From Thermoleophilia bacterium (lineage in GTDB: Bacteria > Actinomycetota > Thermoleophilia > Gaiellales > SKUG01), in the NCBI GenBank assembly GCA_025964555.1, contig JAOPYQ010000038.1, positions 1-56,550 on the forward strand: DNA of 56,550 nt, given 5' to 3'. This document shows, one piece after another, positions 32,659 to 41,905 of the stretch. Position 1 is the stretch's first letter. Each line of letters begins with the position of its first letter. The notes under the pieces are model-generated. The model saw only the letters and a list, made by a program, of their open reading frames with translations. It had not been told where the DNA came from and searched no databases. Position numbers and translations under genes: made by a program.

Positions 32659-32661
32659 CAT
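32618..32661. repeat. 44-nt palindromic repeat, copy 1
   Basis: 42 of 44 bases match copy 2 at 33790-33833, with the first 35 identical. The right half of its stem has two changes that break the hairpin. It encodes the C-terminal residues of the upstream membrane protein and contains the stop region of the AbiEi/DUF559 gene. Confidence 0.85.
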
Positions 32662-33651
32662 TGGTGACGCATGCTTGCGCCGGCGCGCGCGCAGGCGGGT
32701 ACGACGACACTCGTGATACGCGAACTCGATGTCGGCGATCACCGCGGGCAGTCGGTTCCAGATCCGGCGATTGTCGAATCTGAGGACGGTGATTCCGTGC
32801 TCCCGCAACGTCACCATCTCCTGTGCGTCCTTCTCACGGATGTCTTCCCAAGAGTGGGGGCGCCCGTCTGCGAAGACGACGAGCCCGACCTTCGGCCACG
32901 CCAGGTCGGGCTCGATTCCTGCGATGCCGAGTTTCCGTCGATTGCATACGTCCGGCGCTGGCAGTAGACGGGAGTGCAACACGCCGGCGACCAGCAGGTC
33001 CTCCGCTCGACCTCGAGTACCATTGCATCCGTCCGCGAGCAGCTGGAGCGCCATGCGGACCTCGCGGGAGCCGGGGAATCCGCGGCGCTCACGCAGGAGC
33101 TCCGTGACCTTCGCCTGGTCGAAGCGATCGCGATCCCGAGCCGCGCACATCGCCCGGACGAACTGGTACCGCGTGTGATCATGGCCAAGTTCGACGATCG
33201 TCAGGCTCGGGTGCGTCGTCGGCTCGCCCGCACAGCTGATGATGTCGTCTGCCGAGAGCATGCTCGACCGGTGGTATGCGATCCGATGCGCCGGAAGATC
33301 ACGAACGTGCCGGTCCGACGCGACGTGGATCGTGCCATCGCCGCGGTCGAGGAGGTCGAGTTTCGCTGAGGCAGTTCCGCGAGCCAGTGCAACTGCCCCG
33401 GGACCGCCGTGCACGACCGCGAGCCCCCGCCGCATGCGATCGTCGAACGCTCGCGTAGCGCCCGGTCCGACGACGAACTCCTGCGCACCGACCGGACGCA
33501 TGACGCCGTCACGCACCCGACGCGACACCATCCACCGGCTGACCCCGATCTCACGGAGCTGCCAGTTGGCGACCACATCCCCTGACAGCGCCGCGAGCGC
33601 TGCGATCCGACCGTCGACGTTCTGGATGCCCGCAATCGATTCGAGGTCCAT
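32641..33651 (-). CDS. AbiEi-type antitoxin N-domain fused to DUF559 (Vsr-like) domain
   Basis: 336 residues. The N-terminal ~60 residues form a winged-helix (ANWQLREIGVSRWMVSRRV) of the type IV antitoxin AbiEi class. The C-terminal ~110 residues have the DUF559/very-short-patch-repair nuclease-like fold (IEPDLAWPKVGLVVFADGRPHSW, then VTLREHGITVLRFDNRRIW). No AbiEii-type toxin gene is adjacent. Such orphans are frequent and variable in actinobacteria. Less biased codon use and flanking repeats hint at acquisition. Confidence 0.75.
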   Translation of the reverse strand: MDLESIAGIQNVDGRIAALAALSGDVVANWQLREIGVSRWMVSRRVRDGVMRPVGAQEFVVGPGATRAFDDRMRRGLAVVHGGPGAVALARGTASAKLDLLDRGDGTIHVASDRHVRDLPAHRIAYHRSSMLSADDIISCAGEPTTHPSLTIVELGHDHTRYQFVRAMCAARDRDRFDQAKVTELLRERRGFPGSREVRMALQLLADGCNGTRGRAEDLLVAGVLHSRLLPAPDVCNRRKLGIAGIEPDLAWPKVGLVVFADGRPHSWEDIREKDAQEMVTLREHGITVLRFDNRRIWNRLPAVIADIEFAYHECRRTRLRARRRKHASPMSQALR

Positions 33652-33789
33652 CGGTCTACCGTGACGGATGCCATGTCACGGAAGTGTCCGCTTCGTCACG
33701 AATTCGTGTCGACCTTCCAACGCGCCGGTCACACGTCCCGGCGGTCACATCGATGTCACGCCGACGACACGCTCACGGCACGCCGACGC

Positions 33790-33833
33790 CGCTCGCGTCA
33801 CCAGCGTTGCGCTCACCGCAACGCTGGTGACAT
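33790..33833. repeat. 44-nt palindromic repeat, copy 2
   Basis: Contains the perfect hairpin GTCACCAGCGTTGCG - CTCAC - CGCAACGCTGGTGAC (33797-33831). Same orientation as copy 1, 1172 bases apart, bracketing the AbiEi/DUF559 gene. Confidence 0.85.
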
Positions 33834-33884
33834 CAGCAGTGTGCCGGGTGGCGCGCCGATCGTTCGACTGGTCGCCGGAAGAGT

Positions 33885-33918
33885 CGAAGGACGCCACCCC
33901 ACACGGTGACGTCCTTCG
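33885..33918 (-). terminator. Hairpin after the glycine-rich gene
   Basis: CGAAGGACG and CGTCCTTCG arms with additional CACC/GGTG pairing, 47 bases beyond the minus-strand stop at 33965. Confidence 0.45.
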
Positions 33919-33964
33919 TTCTGGCGGATGAGGCTGCGCGGTTGTCCGACCGCGCAACCAGTGA

Positions 33965-35650
33965 TCAGCCGCCGATCGAGCCCGCTGCGTCCTGGGGAGT
34001 GGTCTCCGCCGGCGATGCAGGCGCGTCCTGCTTGAGCAGCGACGAAGCCGTGAGGCCGATCGCCGCGCCACCGATGATGCCGGGCACCACGCCCAGGCCG
34101 CGAGCTGCGAAGCCCAGGCCCGCACCGGCGACCGCGCCGCCTGCGACGGAGAGGCCGACGGTCTTGGCGTCGGGCATCGTGGCGGACAGGCCGAGGCCGA
34201 TGCCGCCGACCGCCGCGCCGCCGAGTGCCGTACCAGCCGCCACGACCACGCCCTTGGGGATGTGGAAGCGACCGAGCTGCAGGCCGCTGTCAGGAACCAT
34301 CTTGGAGAGGCCCTTGAACGCTCCGAACCCACCGGCTGCCGCACCGACGCCCGTGGCGCCGAACTTCACGATCGGGTCGATGTCCTGGTTCGCTGCGTGC
34401 GCGTCCTTCGCATCGTTCATGAACTGCTGCAGCGGCAGTCGCGCCGAGCTCAGCACGCCGATGAGTGCGGCGGCGACGAGCGCGGAGCTCGCGGCCTTGG
34501 CACCCGGAGCCATCGTGCTCATCGCGCCGGAGCGGGAGATGAGCGCGGCGGTTCCAGCCGTCGCGGCGAGCGTCCCGACGCCAATCGCGGCTGCTGCGCC
34601 GCCACCGAACGTCTCCTTGTCGGACTGGAACGCCTTCCATCCGGTGACACCGGCGATCGCGGCTGCGGCCGCTCCCATGCCGATGGCGCCACCGTTGCCC
34701 ATGCGCTGGATCTGGCTCGTGATGGCGCCTCGCGAGAGGACGCCGCCAGCGATGTCCGCACCGGCTCGGAGGTTCGACACACCCTGCGCCGCATGCGCCG
34801 ACTGACCCATCAGGCCGGTCGCGACGGCAAGTGCGCCGCCGCCCAGGATGCCCGCCGCGAGCAGGTCGCCGTGCATGGCTCCCGCACGCTCGGAGTTGGA
34901 GTACTTCTTCTGGACGGTGTCGCGCATGCCCCACTGGTAGCCGAATGAGATGCCCTGCGTGGCGGGGCCGACCTCGTTGAAGTGGTTGAAGGCGCCGCGA
35001 GCGAAGCTGCCGACGCGGTCACCGGCGTTCGTGTCGACCTGCGCGGCCTGCACGTGCTCCTTGCCGATCTGCGATTCGCCGATCTTGATGGCCTTGCCAC
35101 CGTAGTGGCCGGCGATGCCGCCAGCGAGCGCGCCGAGCCCGCCGCTCACGGCAGCGATCTTGCCGCCGAAGCGCTTGCCGATCGCCGCGCCACCGATGGC
35201 GCCACCGACGACACCGGCCGCAGTACCGACAGCGCCGAGGTTGCCGTCGTCCTTGGTGATCTCGATCGTCTTCTTGACACCGACCGCGGTCGCCACGCCG
35301 AGCGCGGCGACACCGGCCACGCGGCCGATGTTCTGCATCACGACCGGCGACATGCCGCGAACGGCTGCCTGCTCGAGGCCACCGGACACGGCCGCAGCCT
35401 GGTTGGAGATCCCGGGGACCTTGAGCCCACGCTGCATCCACGCGACGCCCGCTGCAACCGGCAGCGCGACACCGAGCGCGGTACCGACACCGGCGCCGAG
35501 GCGCTGCTGGTCGGAGTACGTGCGGCGGTACTTGTCACGTGCGTTGTAGCGGTCACTCGACGAGCCGAACGTGACGTTCGCGTCGAGCATGTGACGAGTA
35601 GCGGTAGACGCGACCGTGAAAGGTGCGCCGATGACCGAGCCGATGCCCAT
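33965..35650 (-). CDS. 561-residue Gly/Ala-rich multi-hairpin hydrophobic protein
   Basis: The start [15 protein letters not shown] is at ATG 35650, preceded by AAGGGAC. The protein contains at least eight Gly-zipper-like segments (for example [51 protein letters not shown]) alternating with hydrophilic loops. There is no classical signal peptide. The segments are small-residue-rich and amphipathic, more like membrane-inserting or pore-forming glycine-zipper proteins than transporters. It could also be a tape-measure-like or scaffold protein. No family recognised. Monocistronic between two intergenic regions. Confidence 0.75.
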   Translation of the reverse strand: MGIGSVIGAPFTVASTATRHMLDANVTFGSSSDRYNARDKYRRTYSDQQRLGAGVGTALGVALPVAAGVAWMQRGLKVPGISNQAAAVSGGLEQAAVRGMSPVVMQNIGRVAGVAALGVATAVGVKKTIEITKDDGNLGAVGTAAGVVGGAIGGAAIGKRFGGKIAAVSGGLGALAGGIAGHYGGKAIKIGESQIGKEHVQAAQVDTNAGDRVGSFARGAFNHFNEVGPATQGISFGYQWGMRDTVQKKYSNSERAGAMHGDLLAAGILGGGALAVATGLMGQSAHAAQGVSNLRAGADIAGGVLSRGAITSQIQRMGNGGAIGMGAAAAAIAGVTGWKAFQSDKETFGGGAAAAIGVGTLAATAGTAALISRSGAMSTMAPGAKAASSALVAAALIGVLSSARLPLQQFMNDAKDAHAANQDIDPIVKFGATGVGAAAGGFGAFKGLSKMVPDSGLQLGRFHIPKGVVVAAGTALGGAAVGGIGLGLSATMPDAKTVGLSVAGGAVAGAGLGFAARGLGVVPGIIGGAAIGLTASSLLKQDAPASPAETTPQDAAGSIGG

Positions 35651-35794
35651 GAGAGATGTCCCTTGTCTCACTGTATGCAGCGAAGCGTGTCCAGCGCCCG
35701 CTGCCGTCCCATCCTTACTTCGGGCAGATGCGACAACTCGTTGCACGCGACGTCGAAGACCGGCCACCTCCGCGGCCGGAACCACGCCATCACG

Positions 35795-35800
35795 TAGGCT
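35795..35800 (+). promoter_or_regulatory. -10 element of a leaderless promoter for the liu operon
   Basis: TAGGCT, seven bases, ATG. Confidence 0.45.
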
Positions 35801-35807
35801 CGGCGCC

Positions 35808-37424
35808 ATGGGAACCCTGTCTGCGCCGATCGTCGACCATGCTGCCGGAGCCTTTGCGGAGAACCGCGAGGCGATGCAGGAGCTCGTCACCGAGCTGCGT
35901 GAGCGCCTTGCCGCCGCGCGACTGGGTGGCGGCGAGAAGAGCGTCGAACGGCACCGTTCGCGCGGGAAGCTCACGGCGCGTGATCGCATCGACACGCTCG
36001 TCGATCCGGGCACCGCGTTCCTGGAGCTCTCCCCGCTCGCTGCGAACGGCGTCTACGACGACGAGCCAGCCAGCGCGGGTGTGGTGACCGGCATCGGTCA
36101 GGTGCGCGGGCGTCACGTGATGATCGTCGCCAACGATGCCACCGTGAAGGGCGGGACCTACTATCCGCTCACGGTGAAGAAGCACCTGCGCGCGCAGGAG
36201 ATCGCGATGCAGAATCGCCTCCCGTGCATCTACCTCGTCGATTCGGGCGGCGCGTTCCTGCCGATGCAGGCGGACGTGTTCCCCGACCGCGACCACTTCG
36301 GCCGGATCTTCTACAACCAGGCGCAGATGAGCGCGGCCGGCATCCCGCAGATCGCAAGCGTGATGGGCTCGTGCACCGCCGGCGGCGCGTACGTGCCGGC
36401 GATGAGCGACGAGACCGTGATCGTCGACAAGACCGGCACGATCTTCCTCGGCGGTCCGCCGCTCGTGAAGGCTGCCACCGGCGAGGACGTCACGGCCGAG
36501 GAGCTCGGCGGCGCGACGGTCCACACCCAGATCTCCGGCGTGGCCGACCACTTCGCGCGCGACGACCACCACGCGCTCGGGATCGTGCGCGACATCGTCG
36601 AGCACCTGCACCTGCCGCCGGTCCAGACGCCGTGGGAGCGCAGCATCCCGGAGCCGCCGCTCTACGACACGAGCGAGATCGACGGCATCGTGAGCGCCAA
36701 CCCGCGCATCGCGTTCGACGTGCGCGACGTGATCGCCCGCCTCGTCGACGGGAGCCGTTTCCACGAGTTCAAGCAGGACTACGGCTCGACCCTCGTGTGC
36801 GGATTCGCGAACCTCTGGGGCTACCCCGTGGGGATCGTCGCCAACAACGGCATCCTCTTCTCCGAGAGCGCGCTCAAGGGCGCCCACTTCGTCGAGCTGT
36901 GCAGCCAGCGCAAGATCCCGCTGCTGTTCCTCCAGAACATCACCGGCTTCATGGTCGGCAAGGAGTACGAGCACGGCGGCATCGCCCGCGACGGCGCCAA
37001 GCTCGTCACGGCGGTCTCGTGCACGAACGTGCCCAAGCTCACCGTCGTGATCGGCGGCAGCTACGGCGCCGGCAACTACGGCATGTGCGGGCGCGCCTAC
37101 AGCCCGCGCTTCCTCTACATGTGGCCGAACGCGAAGATCAGCGTGATGGGCGGCGAGCAGGCAGCCAACGTGCTGGCGACGGTCCGCGACATGGGCAACG
37201 AGGCAAAGGGCCTGCCCGCGATGAGCGAGGACGAGCGCGCCGCATTCATGCAGCCCACGCTCGACAAGTACGAGGTCGAATCGAGCGCGTACTACTCCAC
37301 GGCCCGGATCTGGGACGACGGCATCATCGAGCCCTCCTCCACTCGCGACGTGCTCGGCCTCTCGCTCGCGGCCTGCGCGAACGCCCCCATCGAGCCCACG
37401 CAGTTCGGCGTCTTCCGCATGTAG
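35808..37424 (+). CDS. liuB: 3-methylcrotonyl-CoA carboxylase beta subunit (carboxyltransferase)
   Basis: 538 residues. The crotonase-fold N- and C-halves of acyl-CoA carboxyltransferases are both complete. Signatures: [47 protein letters not shown], and C-terminal [41 protein letters not shown] and the neighbours identify the methylcrotonyl-CoA type rather than propionyl-CoA. It carboxylates 3-methylcrotonyl-CoA in leucine breakdown, together with the biotin subunit at 38374-40218. Confidence 0.92.
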   Translation: MGTLSAPIVDHAAGAFAENREAMQELVTELRERLAAARLGGGEKSVERHRSRGKLTARDRIDTLVDPGTAFLELSPLAANGVYDDEPASAGVVTGIGQVRGRHVMIVANDATVKGGTYYPLTVKKHLRAQEIAMQNRLPCIYLVDSGGAFLPMQADVFPDRDHFGRIFYNQAQMSAAGIPQIASVMGSCTAGGAYVPAMSDETVIVDKTGTIFLGGPPLVKAATGEDVTAEELGGATVHTQISGVADHFARDDHHALGIVRDIVEHLHLPPVQTPWERSIPEPPLYDTSEIDGIVSANPRIAFDVRDVIARLVDGSRFHEFKQDYGSTLVCGFANLWGYPVGIVANNGILFSESALKGAHFVELCSQRKIPLLFLQNITGFMVGKEYEHGGIARDGAKLVTAVSCTNVPKLTVVIGGSYGAGNYGMCGRAYSPRFLYMWPNAKISVMGGEQAANVLATVRDMGNEAKGLPAMSEDERAAFMQPTLDKYEVESSAYYSTARIWDDGIIEPSSTRDVLGLSLAACANAPIEPTQFGVFRM

Positions 37425-37525
37425 CCGCGCGACGCGCCGGCATCCGCCGGACGCTCGCGGACGCTCCGTATCCCGCGCGCGCACGCGTGCGCGAGGGCCA
37501 TCCCACGGATGCAGGGGATTCCACG

Positions 37526-37531
37526 TAGGAT
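37526..37531 (+). promoter_or_regulatory. -10 element of a leaderless promoter for liuC
   Basis: TAGGAT, six bases, ATG. This suggests an internal promoter in the liu cluster. Confidence 0.45.
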
Positions 37532-37537
37532 CGCGGC

Positions 37538-38377
37538 ATGTCCGAGACCTTCGATTCCTTCCAGCACGTGCGCATCGAGCGCGACGGCCCCGTCACCAAC
37601 GTCGTGCTCGCGCGACCGGAGGTCCGCAACGCGTTCGGACCTCGCCTCATCGAGGAGCTCGGTGCAGCGTTCACCGAGCTGAGCCACGACAACGAGACGC
37701 GCGTCGTCGTGCTGCGCGGCGAGGGCAAGTCCTTCGGTGCGGGCGCCGACATCAACTGGATGCGCGAGTCGGCGACGTACTCGCGCCAGGAGAACGTCGA
37801 CGACGCCACGCGCCTCGCGCTCATGCTCGAGGCGATCAAGCGCTGCGACAAGCCGGTCATCTGCCGCGTGCACGGGCACGCGATCGGCGGCGCCCTCGGC
37901 CTGCTCGCCACGAGCGACTACGTGGTCGCCGCCGAGGACACCGTCTTCGCCTTCAGCGAAGTGAAGCTCGGCATCGTGCCGGCCGTGATCGCTCCGTTCG
38001 TGCTGCGCCGCATCGGCCTGAGCCATGCGCGCGCGCTGTTCATCACCGGCGAGCGCTTCACCGCCGAACGCGCCGAGCGCATGGGGCTCGCACACGTCAC
38101 GTGCCCCGAGGACGAGCTCGACGAGCAGATCCAGCGTGTCGTCGACGAGCTGCTGACTGCCGCGCCCGGCGCGATCGCCGTCGCCAAGCACCTCGCGTCC
38201 GAAGTCGCCTACCGCGATCCGCGCGACGTGATGATGCACACCGCGGAGACGATCGCGTCCAAGCGCACCGATCCCGAGGGCCAGGAGGGCCTGAGCGCGT
38301 TCCTGGAGAAGCGCAAGCCCACCTGGATGGACGAGGCACACGAGCCCGCGTGGCTCGCAGGGGCGACCAAGCGATGA
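37538..38377 (+). CDS. liuC: Enoyl-CoA hydratase, probable methylglutaconyl-CoA hydratase
   Basis: 279 residues, crotonase family. ARPEVRNAFGPRLIEELGAAF and GEGKSFGAGADINWMRE (oxyanion loop) are visible. HGHAIGGALGLLATSDYVVAAEDTVFAFSEVKLGIVPAVIAPFV carries the acidic catalytic region. Its place between the two carboxylase subunits and before HMG-CoA lyase argues for hydration of 3-methylglutaconyl-CoA. It overlaps the next gene by four bases. Confidence 0.9.
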   Translation: MSETFDSFQHVRIERDGPVTNVVLARPEVRNAFGPRLIEELGAAFTELSHDNETRVVVLRGEGKSFGAGADINWMRESATYSRQENVDDATRLALMLEAIKRCDKPVICRVHGHAIGGALGLLATSDYVVAAEDTVFAFSEVKLGIVPAVIAPFVLRRIGLSHARALFITGERFTAERAERMGLAHVTCPEDELDEQIQRVVDELLTAAPGAIAVAKHLASEVAYRDPRDVMMHTAETIASKRTDPEGQEGLSAFLEKRKPTWMDEAHEPAWLAGATKR

Positions 38378-40218
38378 CGGCGGAGCGATCCGTCACGCGC
38401 GTCCTGATCGCCAACCGCGGCGAGATCGCGGTCCGCATCGTTCGTGCATGCCACGCGCTCGGAGTGGAGGCGGTCGCCGTCTACTCCGACGCCGATTCGA
38501 ACGCGCCGCACGTGCTGCTGGCCGACCACGCGGTGCGCCTCGGACCCGAGAACGCACGCGAGAGCTACCTCGACATCGACCGCGTGCTCGATGCGGCACG
38601 CGAGAGCGGCGCCGATGCCGTGCACCCGGGGTACGGCTTCCTGAGTGAGAACGCGACGTTCGTCGACCGCTGCGTCGCGGTTGGACTGACGTTCGTCGGG
38701 CCGAGCGGGGACGCGATGCGCGCGCTCGGTGACAAGGCGCGCGCGAAGGCCGTCGCCGAGCAGGCGAACGTCCCCACCGTTCCTGAATGGGCGCCCGACG
38801 CAGTCCCCGCGGATGCGTATCCCGTGCTCGTGAAGGCAGCCGCGGGCGGCGGTGGTCGCGGCATGCGCCGCGTCGACACGCCCGAGGAGCTGCCAGGCGC
38901 GCTCGAGAGCGCCGCGCGCGAAGCCGCCGCGGGATTCGGCGACGACACGCTCATCGTCGAGAAGCTCGTGACCGGCGCACGCCACGTCGAGATCCAGCTG
39001 CTCGCCGACTCGCACGGCAACCGCCTCTATGTCGGTGATCGCGACTGCTCGCTGCAGCGCCGCCACCAGAAGGTCGTGGAAGAGGCGCCGGCCCCCGGAC
39101 TGACGCAGCAGCTGCGAACCTCGATGGGCGAGGCCGTGGTGCGCCTCGCTGCAGCCGCGAGCTACGAGAACGCCGGCACCGCCGAGTTCCTGGTCGATAC
39201 CGACGGGCGGTTCTACTTCCTCGAGCTCAACGCGCGGCTGCAGGTGGAGCACCCGGTCACCGAGGAGGCGTACGGACTCGACCTCGCGCAGTGGCAGCTG
39301 CGCATCGCGCGCGGCGAGGAGCTGACGCTCCGCCAGGACCAGCTCGTCGTGCACGCCCATGCGATCGAGGCGCGCCTGTACGCCGAGGATCCCGTGACGT
39401 TCCTGCCGACGGGCGGCGAGGTCGTGCGCCTGCACCTGCCCGAGCGCGACGGCATCCGCGTCGACCACGCGCTCGCCGAGGGCCAGCGCATCTCCCTCGC
39501 CTACGATCCGCTGCTGGCGAAAGTGATTGCGACGGGCGGCACCCGTGAGGAAGCACGACGACGTCTGCTCGGTGCGCTCCGGGAGCTGTCGCTGCTGGGT
39601 GCGATCACGAACGCGGCGCTGCTGCGCCACGCGCTCGAGCTGCCCGAGTTCGCGGCCGGCACCCACACCACCTCGACGCTCGAGTCCAACCTGCTCGACG
39701 AATCCGCGCTGGAGGCGCCCGCCGAGCTCGTCGCCGCCGCGCGACGCGCCGTGGTGCAGTCCGCCGGCGAGGATCGCGTCACGGGCGCAGCAGATCCGTT
39801 CCGCGCGATCGGCAGCTGGCGCGTGCCGGGCCTGCGCGACGAGAGCTCGGACGAGGTGAACGCGCCTGCTGGCGAGGAGCCGGTCGTGCGCGCCGTCGAG
39901 CGAGGCGACCACCTCTGGTTCTCGGCAGGCGGCGTGACGTGGGACGTCCCACGAAGCCCGATCGCCGCCCGTTCCGGACCGGGCAGCCTCGATGCTGCGG
40001 GCAACCATGCGTCGCTCACCGCGCCGATGCCGGGCACCGTCATCCAGACGCTCGAGGCCGGGACGGAAGTCACGGCAGGGCAGCCGGTCGTGGTGCTCGA
40101 GGCCATGAAGATGGAGAACGCGATCGCCGCACCGTTCGCTGGACGGGTCGAATCGATCGGGTGCGCCGTGGGTGACCTGGTCGCCAAGGGCACCGTGCTC
40201 GCCGAGGTCGTGCGGTGA
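38374..40218 (+). CDS. liuD: 3-methylcrotonyl-CoA carboxylase alpha subunit (biotin carboxylase and BCCP)
   Basis: 614 residues. The biotin carboxylase domain comes first: VLIANRGEIAVRIVRACHALG, HPGYGFLSENATF, the ATP-grasp KAAAGGGGRGMR, and NARLQVEHPVTEE. A C-terminal biotinyl domain contains the biotinylated Lys in EAMKMEN, ~32 residues from the end. It loads CO2 on biotin for transfer by the beta subunit. The region between the domains (~480-540) is short and Glu/Ala-rich. It overlaps the neighbours on both sides by four bases. Confidence 0.93.
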   Translation: MTAERSVTRVLIANRGEIAVRIVRACHALGVEAVAVYSDADSNAPHVLLADHAVRLGPENARESYLDIDRVLDAARESGADAVHPGYGFLSENATFVDRCVAVGLTFVGPSGDAMRALGDKARAKAVAEQANVPTVPEWAPDAVPADAYPVLVKAAAGGGGRGMRRVDTPEELPGALESAAREAAAGFGDDTLIVEKLVTGARHVEIQLLADSHGNRLYVGDRDCSLQRRHQKVVEEAPAPGLTQQLRTSMGEAVVRLAAAASYENAGTAEFLVDTDGRFYFLELNARLQVEHPVTEEAYGLDLAQWQLRIARGEELTLRQDQLVVHAHAIEARLYAEDPVTFLPTGGEVVRLHLPERDGIRVDHALAEGQRISLAYDPLLAKVIATGGTREEARRRLLGALRELSLLGAITNAALLRHALELPEFAAGTHTTSTLESNLLDESALEAPAELVAAARRAVVQSAGEDRVTGAADPFRAIGSWRVPGLRDESSDEVNAPAGEEPVVRAVERGDHLWFSAGGVTWDVPRSPIAARSGPGSLDAAGNHASLTAPMPGTVIQTLEAGTEVTAGQPVVVLEAMKMENAIAAPFAGRVESIGCAVGDLVAKGTVLAEVVR

Positions 40219-41141
40219 CGCGGATGCCCGATCGCGTGACGATCGTCGAGGTCGGCCCGCGTGACGGGCTGCAGAACGAATCGTCGCTGGTGCCGACGGC
40301 GACGAAGGTCCAGCTCGTCGAGCGGCTCGCAGCCACCGGCCTCCGCCATATCGAGGCGACGAGCTTCGTGAATCCCAAGGCCGTTCCGCAGCTGGCTGAC
40401 GCGGCCGAGGTGATGGCGACGATCGATCGCGTCGACGGCGTGACGTATCCGGTGCTCGTCCCCAACGAACGCGGCTACGAGGGTGCGCTCACTGCAGGCG
40501 CGACGAGCATCAGCGTGTTCACGGCCGCCTCCGAATCCTTCACGCGCCGCAACGTCAACGCCACGATCGCCGAGTCGATCGACCGCTTCCGCCCGATCGT
40601 CGACCGGGCAGCGAGCGACGGCATCCACGTCCGTGGCTACGTCTCCACCGCGTGGGGCTGCCCGTTCGAGGGCCCGATCGCCCCAGCCGCGGTGCACCGC
40701 GTCGTGGAGCAGCTCGCCGACCTGGGCATCGCCGACGTATCGATCGGCGACACGATCGGCGTGGCGGTACCCGGCGAGATCGAGCCCGTGATGGGCCCGC
40801 TCCTCGAGTTCGAGGCAGACCTTCGTCTGGCGCTCCACCTGCATGACACGCGCGGCATGGCAATGGCCAACACGTGGGCGGGACTGCAGCTCGGCATCGA
40901 CACGTTCGATGCATCGGTCGCCGGTCTGGGCGGCTGCCCGTTCGCGCCGGGCGCGACGGGCAACCTCGCCACCGAGGACCTGGTCTGGATGCTGCATCGC
41001 CACGGCATCGACACCGGTATCGACCTCGAGGCACTCGTCGAGGTCGCGCGCTGGATCTCCTCCGAGCTCGACCGACCGGTCGGCGGGCACGTCACGGGCC
41101 CGCGCATCTGGCCGTGGCAAGGTCAGCCGATCGCCGACTGA
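40215..41141 (+). CDS. liuE: Hydroxymethylglutaryl-CoA lyase
   Basis: 308 residues from GTG 40215 (ATG 40224 is an alternative). VGPRDGLQNE is the N-terminal catalytic motif, and LHLHDTRGMAMAN carries the metal-binding His-x-His. GLGGCPFAPGATGNLATED contains the conserved catalytic Cys loop. It cleaves HMG-CoA to acetyl-CoA and acetoacetate, completing leucine catabolism. It is the last gene of the liuB-C-D-E run; no isovaleryl-CoA dehydrogenase is in this operon. Confidence 0.94.
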   Translation: MTRMPDRVTIVEVGPRDGLQNESSLVPTATKVQLVERLAATGLRHIEATSFVNPKAVPQLADAAEVMATIDRVDGVTYPVLVPNERGYEGALTAGATSISVFTAASESFTRRNVNATIAESIDRFRPIVDRAASDGIHVRGYVSTAWGCPFEGPIAPAAVHRVVEQLADLGIADVSIGDTIGVAVPGEIEPVMGPLLEFEADLRLALHLHDTRGMAMANTWAGLQLGIDTFDASVAGLGGCPFAPGATGNLATEDLVWMLHRHGIDTGIDLEALVEVARWISSELDRPVGGHVTGPRIWPWQGQPIAD

Positions 41142-41175
41142 CACGCCCGCCCCGGGACTGACAGTCGACCCGTAG

Positions 41176-41838
41176 CTAGCGCAGTGCGAAGTTGGCGATC
41201 GCGCCGACGAACAGCACGTAGCCGATCACCGTCGTCGCGTGGAAGAGCTCGTGGTGACCGACCCAACGCGGGATCGGATTCGGTCGCTGGTTCGCATACA
41301 TCACCGCGCCCAGGGCGATGATGAGTCCTCCCGCCAGCATCATGGCGACTCCGCTCGCGCCCATCGACTCCCACAAGCTCGGCACCACGACCAGGCCGAC
41401 CAGGCCGAAGCCGATGTAGGCGGTGATGTGGCGCGACGGCCGCGCATCGAGGAACCACACCTTGCTGAGCATCCCGAGCACGGCGGCGCACCAGCAGTAC
41501 ACGAGCACCGCATCGCTGATCCACCCGTCGAGCGCGACGAGCCAAATGGCGGTGTAGGACGTCGCCATCCCGAGGAAGATCATCGCGTGGTCGGCCTGCC
41601 GCGCGCGACGCCGCGCCGTCGGTGACCAGCGGTGGCTGACGCGGTGGTAGATCCCGCTCGTGCCGAAGATCGCCGCGAACCCCGTCGACATGATGAGCAG
41701 CGCGACGGCCGTGCGCGGGGTCGGTGCGAGCCACGCGAGCACGCCGCCAGTGATGAGCGCGACCGGACACGACACGGCGTGCAGCAGCCCCCGCAGCAGC
41801 GGGACCTCCGGCTCGACGGTGACGTGGACGTCGCTCAT
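41176..41838 (-). CDS. Hemolysin III/PAQR-family membrane protein
   Basis: 220 residues, seven hydrophobic segments. GTSGIYHRVSHRW, DHAMIFLGMATSYT and the C-terminal GHHELFHATTVIG are the three conserved HlyIII motifs, including the zinc-binding Ser/His/Asp set. Bacterial members (YqfA/TrhA) affect membrane lipid homeostasis; the hemolysin name is historical. Convergent with liuE. Confidence 0.9.
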   Translation of the reverse strand: MSDVHVTVEPEVPLLRGLLHAVSCPVALITGGVLAWLAPTPRTAVALLIMSTGFAAIFGTSGIYHRVSHRWSPTARRRARQADHAMIFLGMATSYTAIWLVALDGWISDAVLVYCWCAAVLGMLSKVWFLDARPSRHITAYIGFGLVGLVVVPSLWESMGASGVAMMLAGGLIIALGAVMYANQRPNPIPRWVGHHELFHATTVIGYVLFVGAIANFALR

Positions 41839-41905
41839 ACGTCAATCATCGGCTCGATGCGGGAATTCGTGAAGCGCACGCACCATGGGACCGATAGGTA
41901 CCCAC

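Larger units (their letters stand above)
33652..33964. other. Intergenic region with repeat copy 2 and a terminator
   Basis: 313 bases, no credible gene. It carries many GTCAC/GTGAC pentamers (for example near 33672, 33729, 33745, 33755), repeat copy 2, and a hairpin downstream of the glycine-rich gene. The AbiEi promoter should lie in its left part. Confidence 0.5.
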
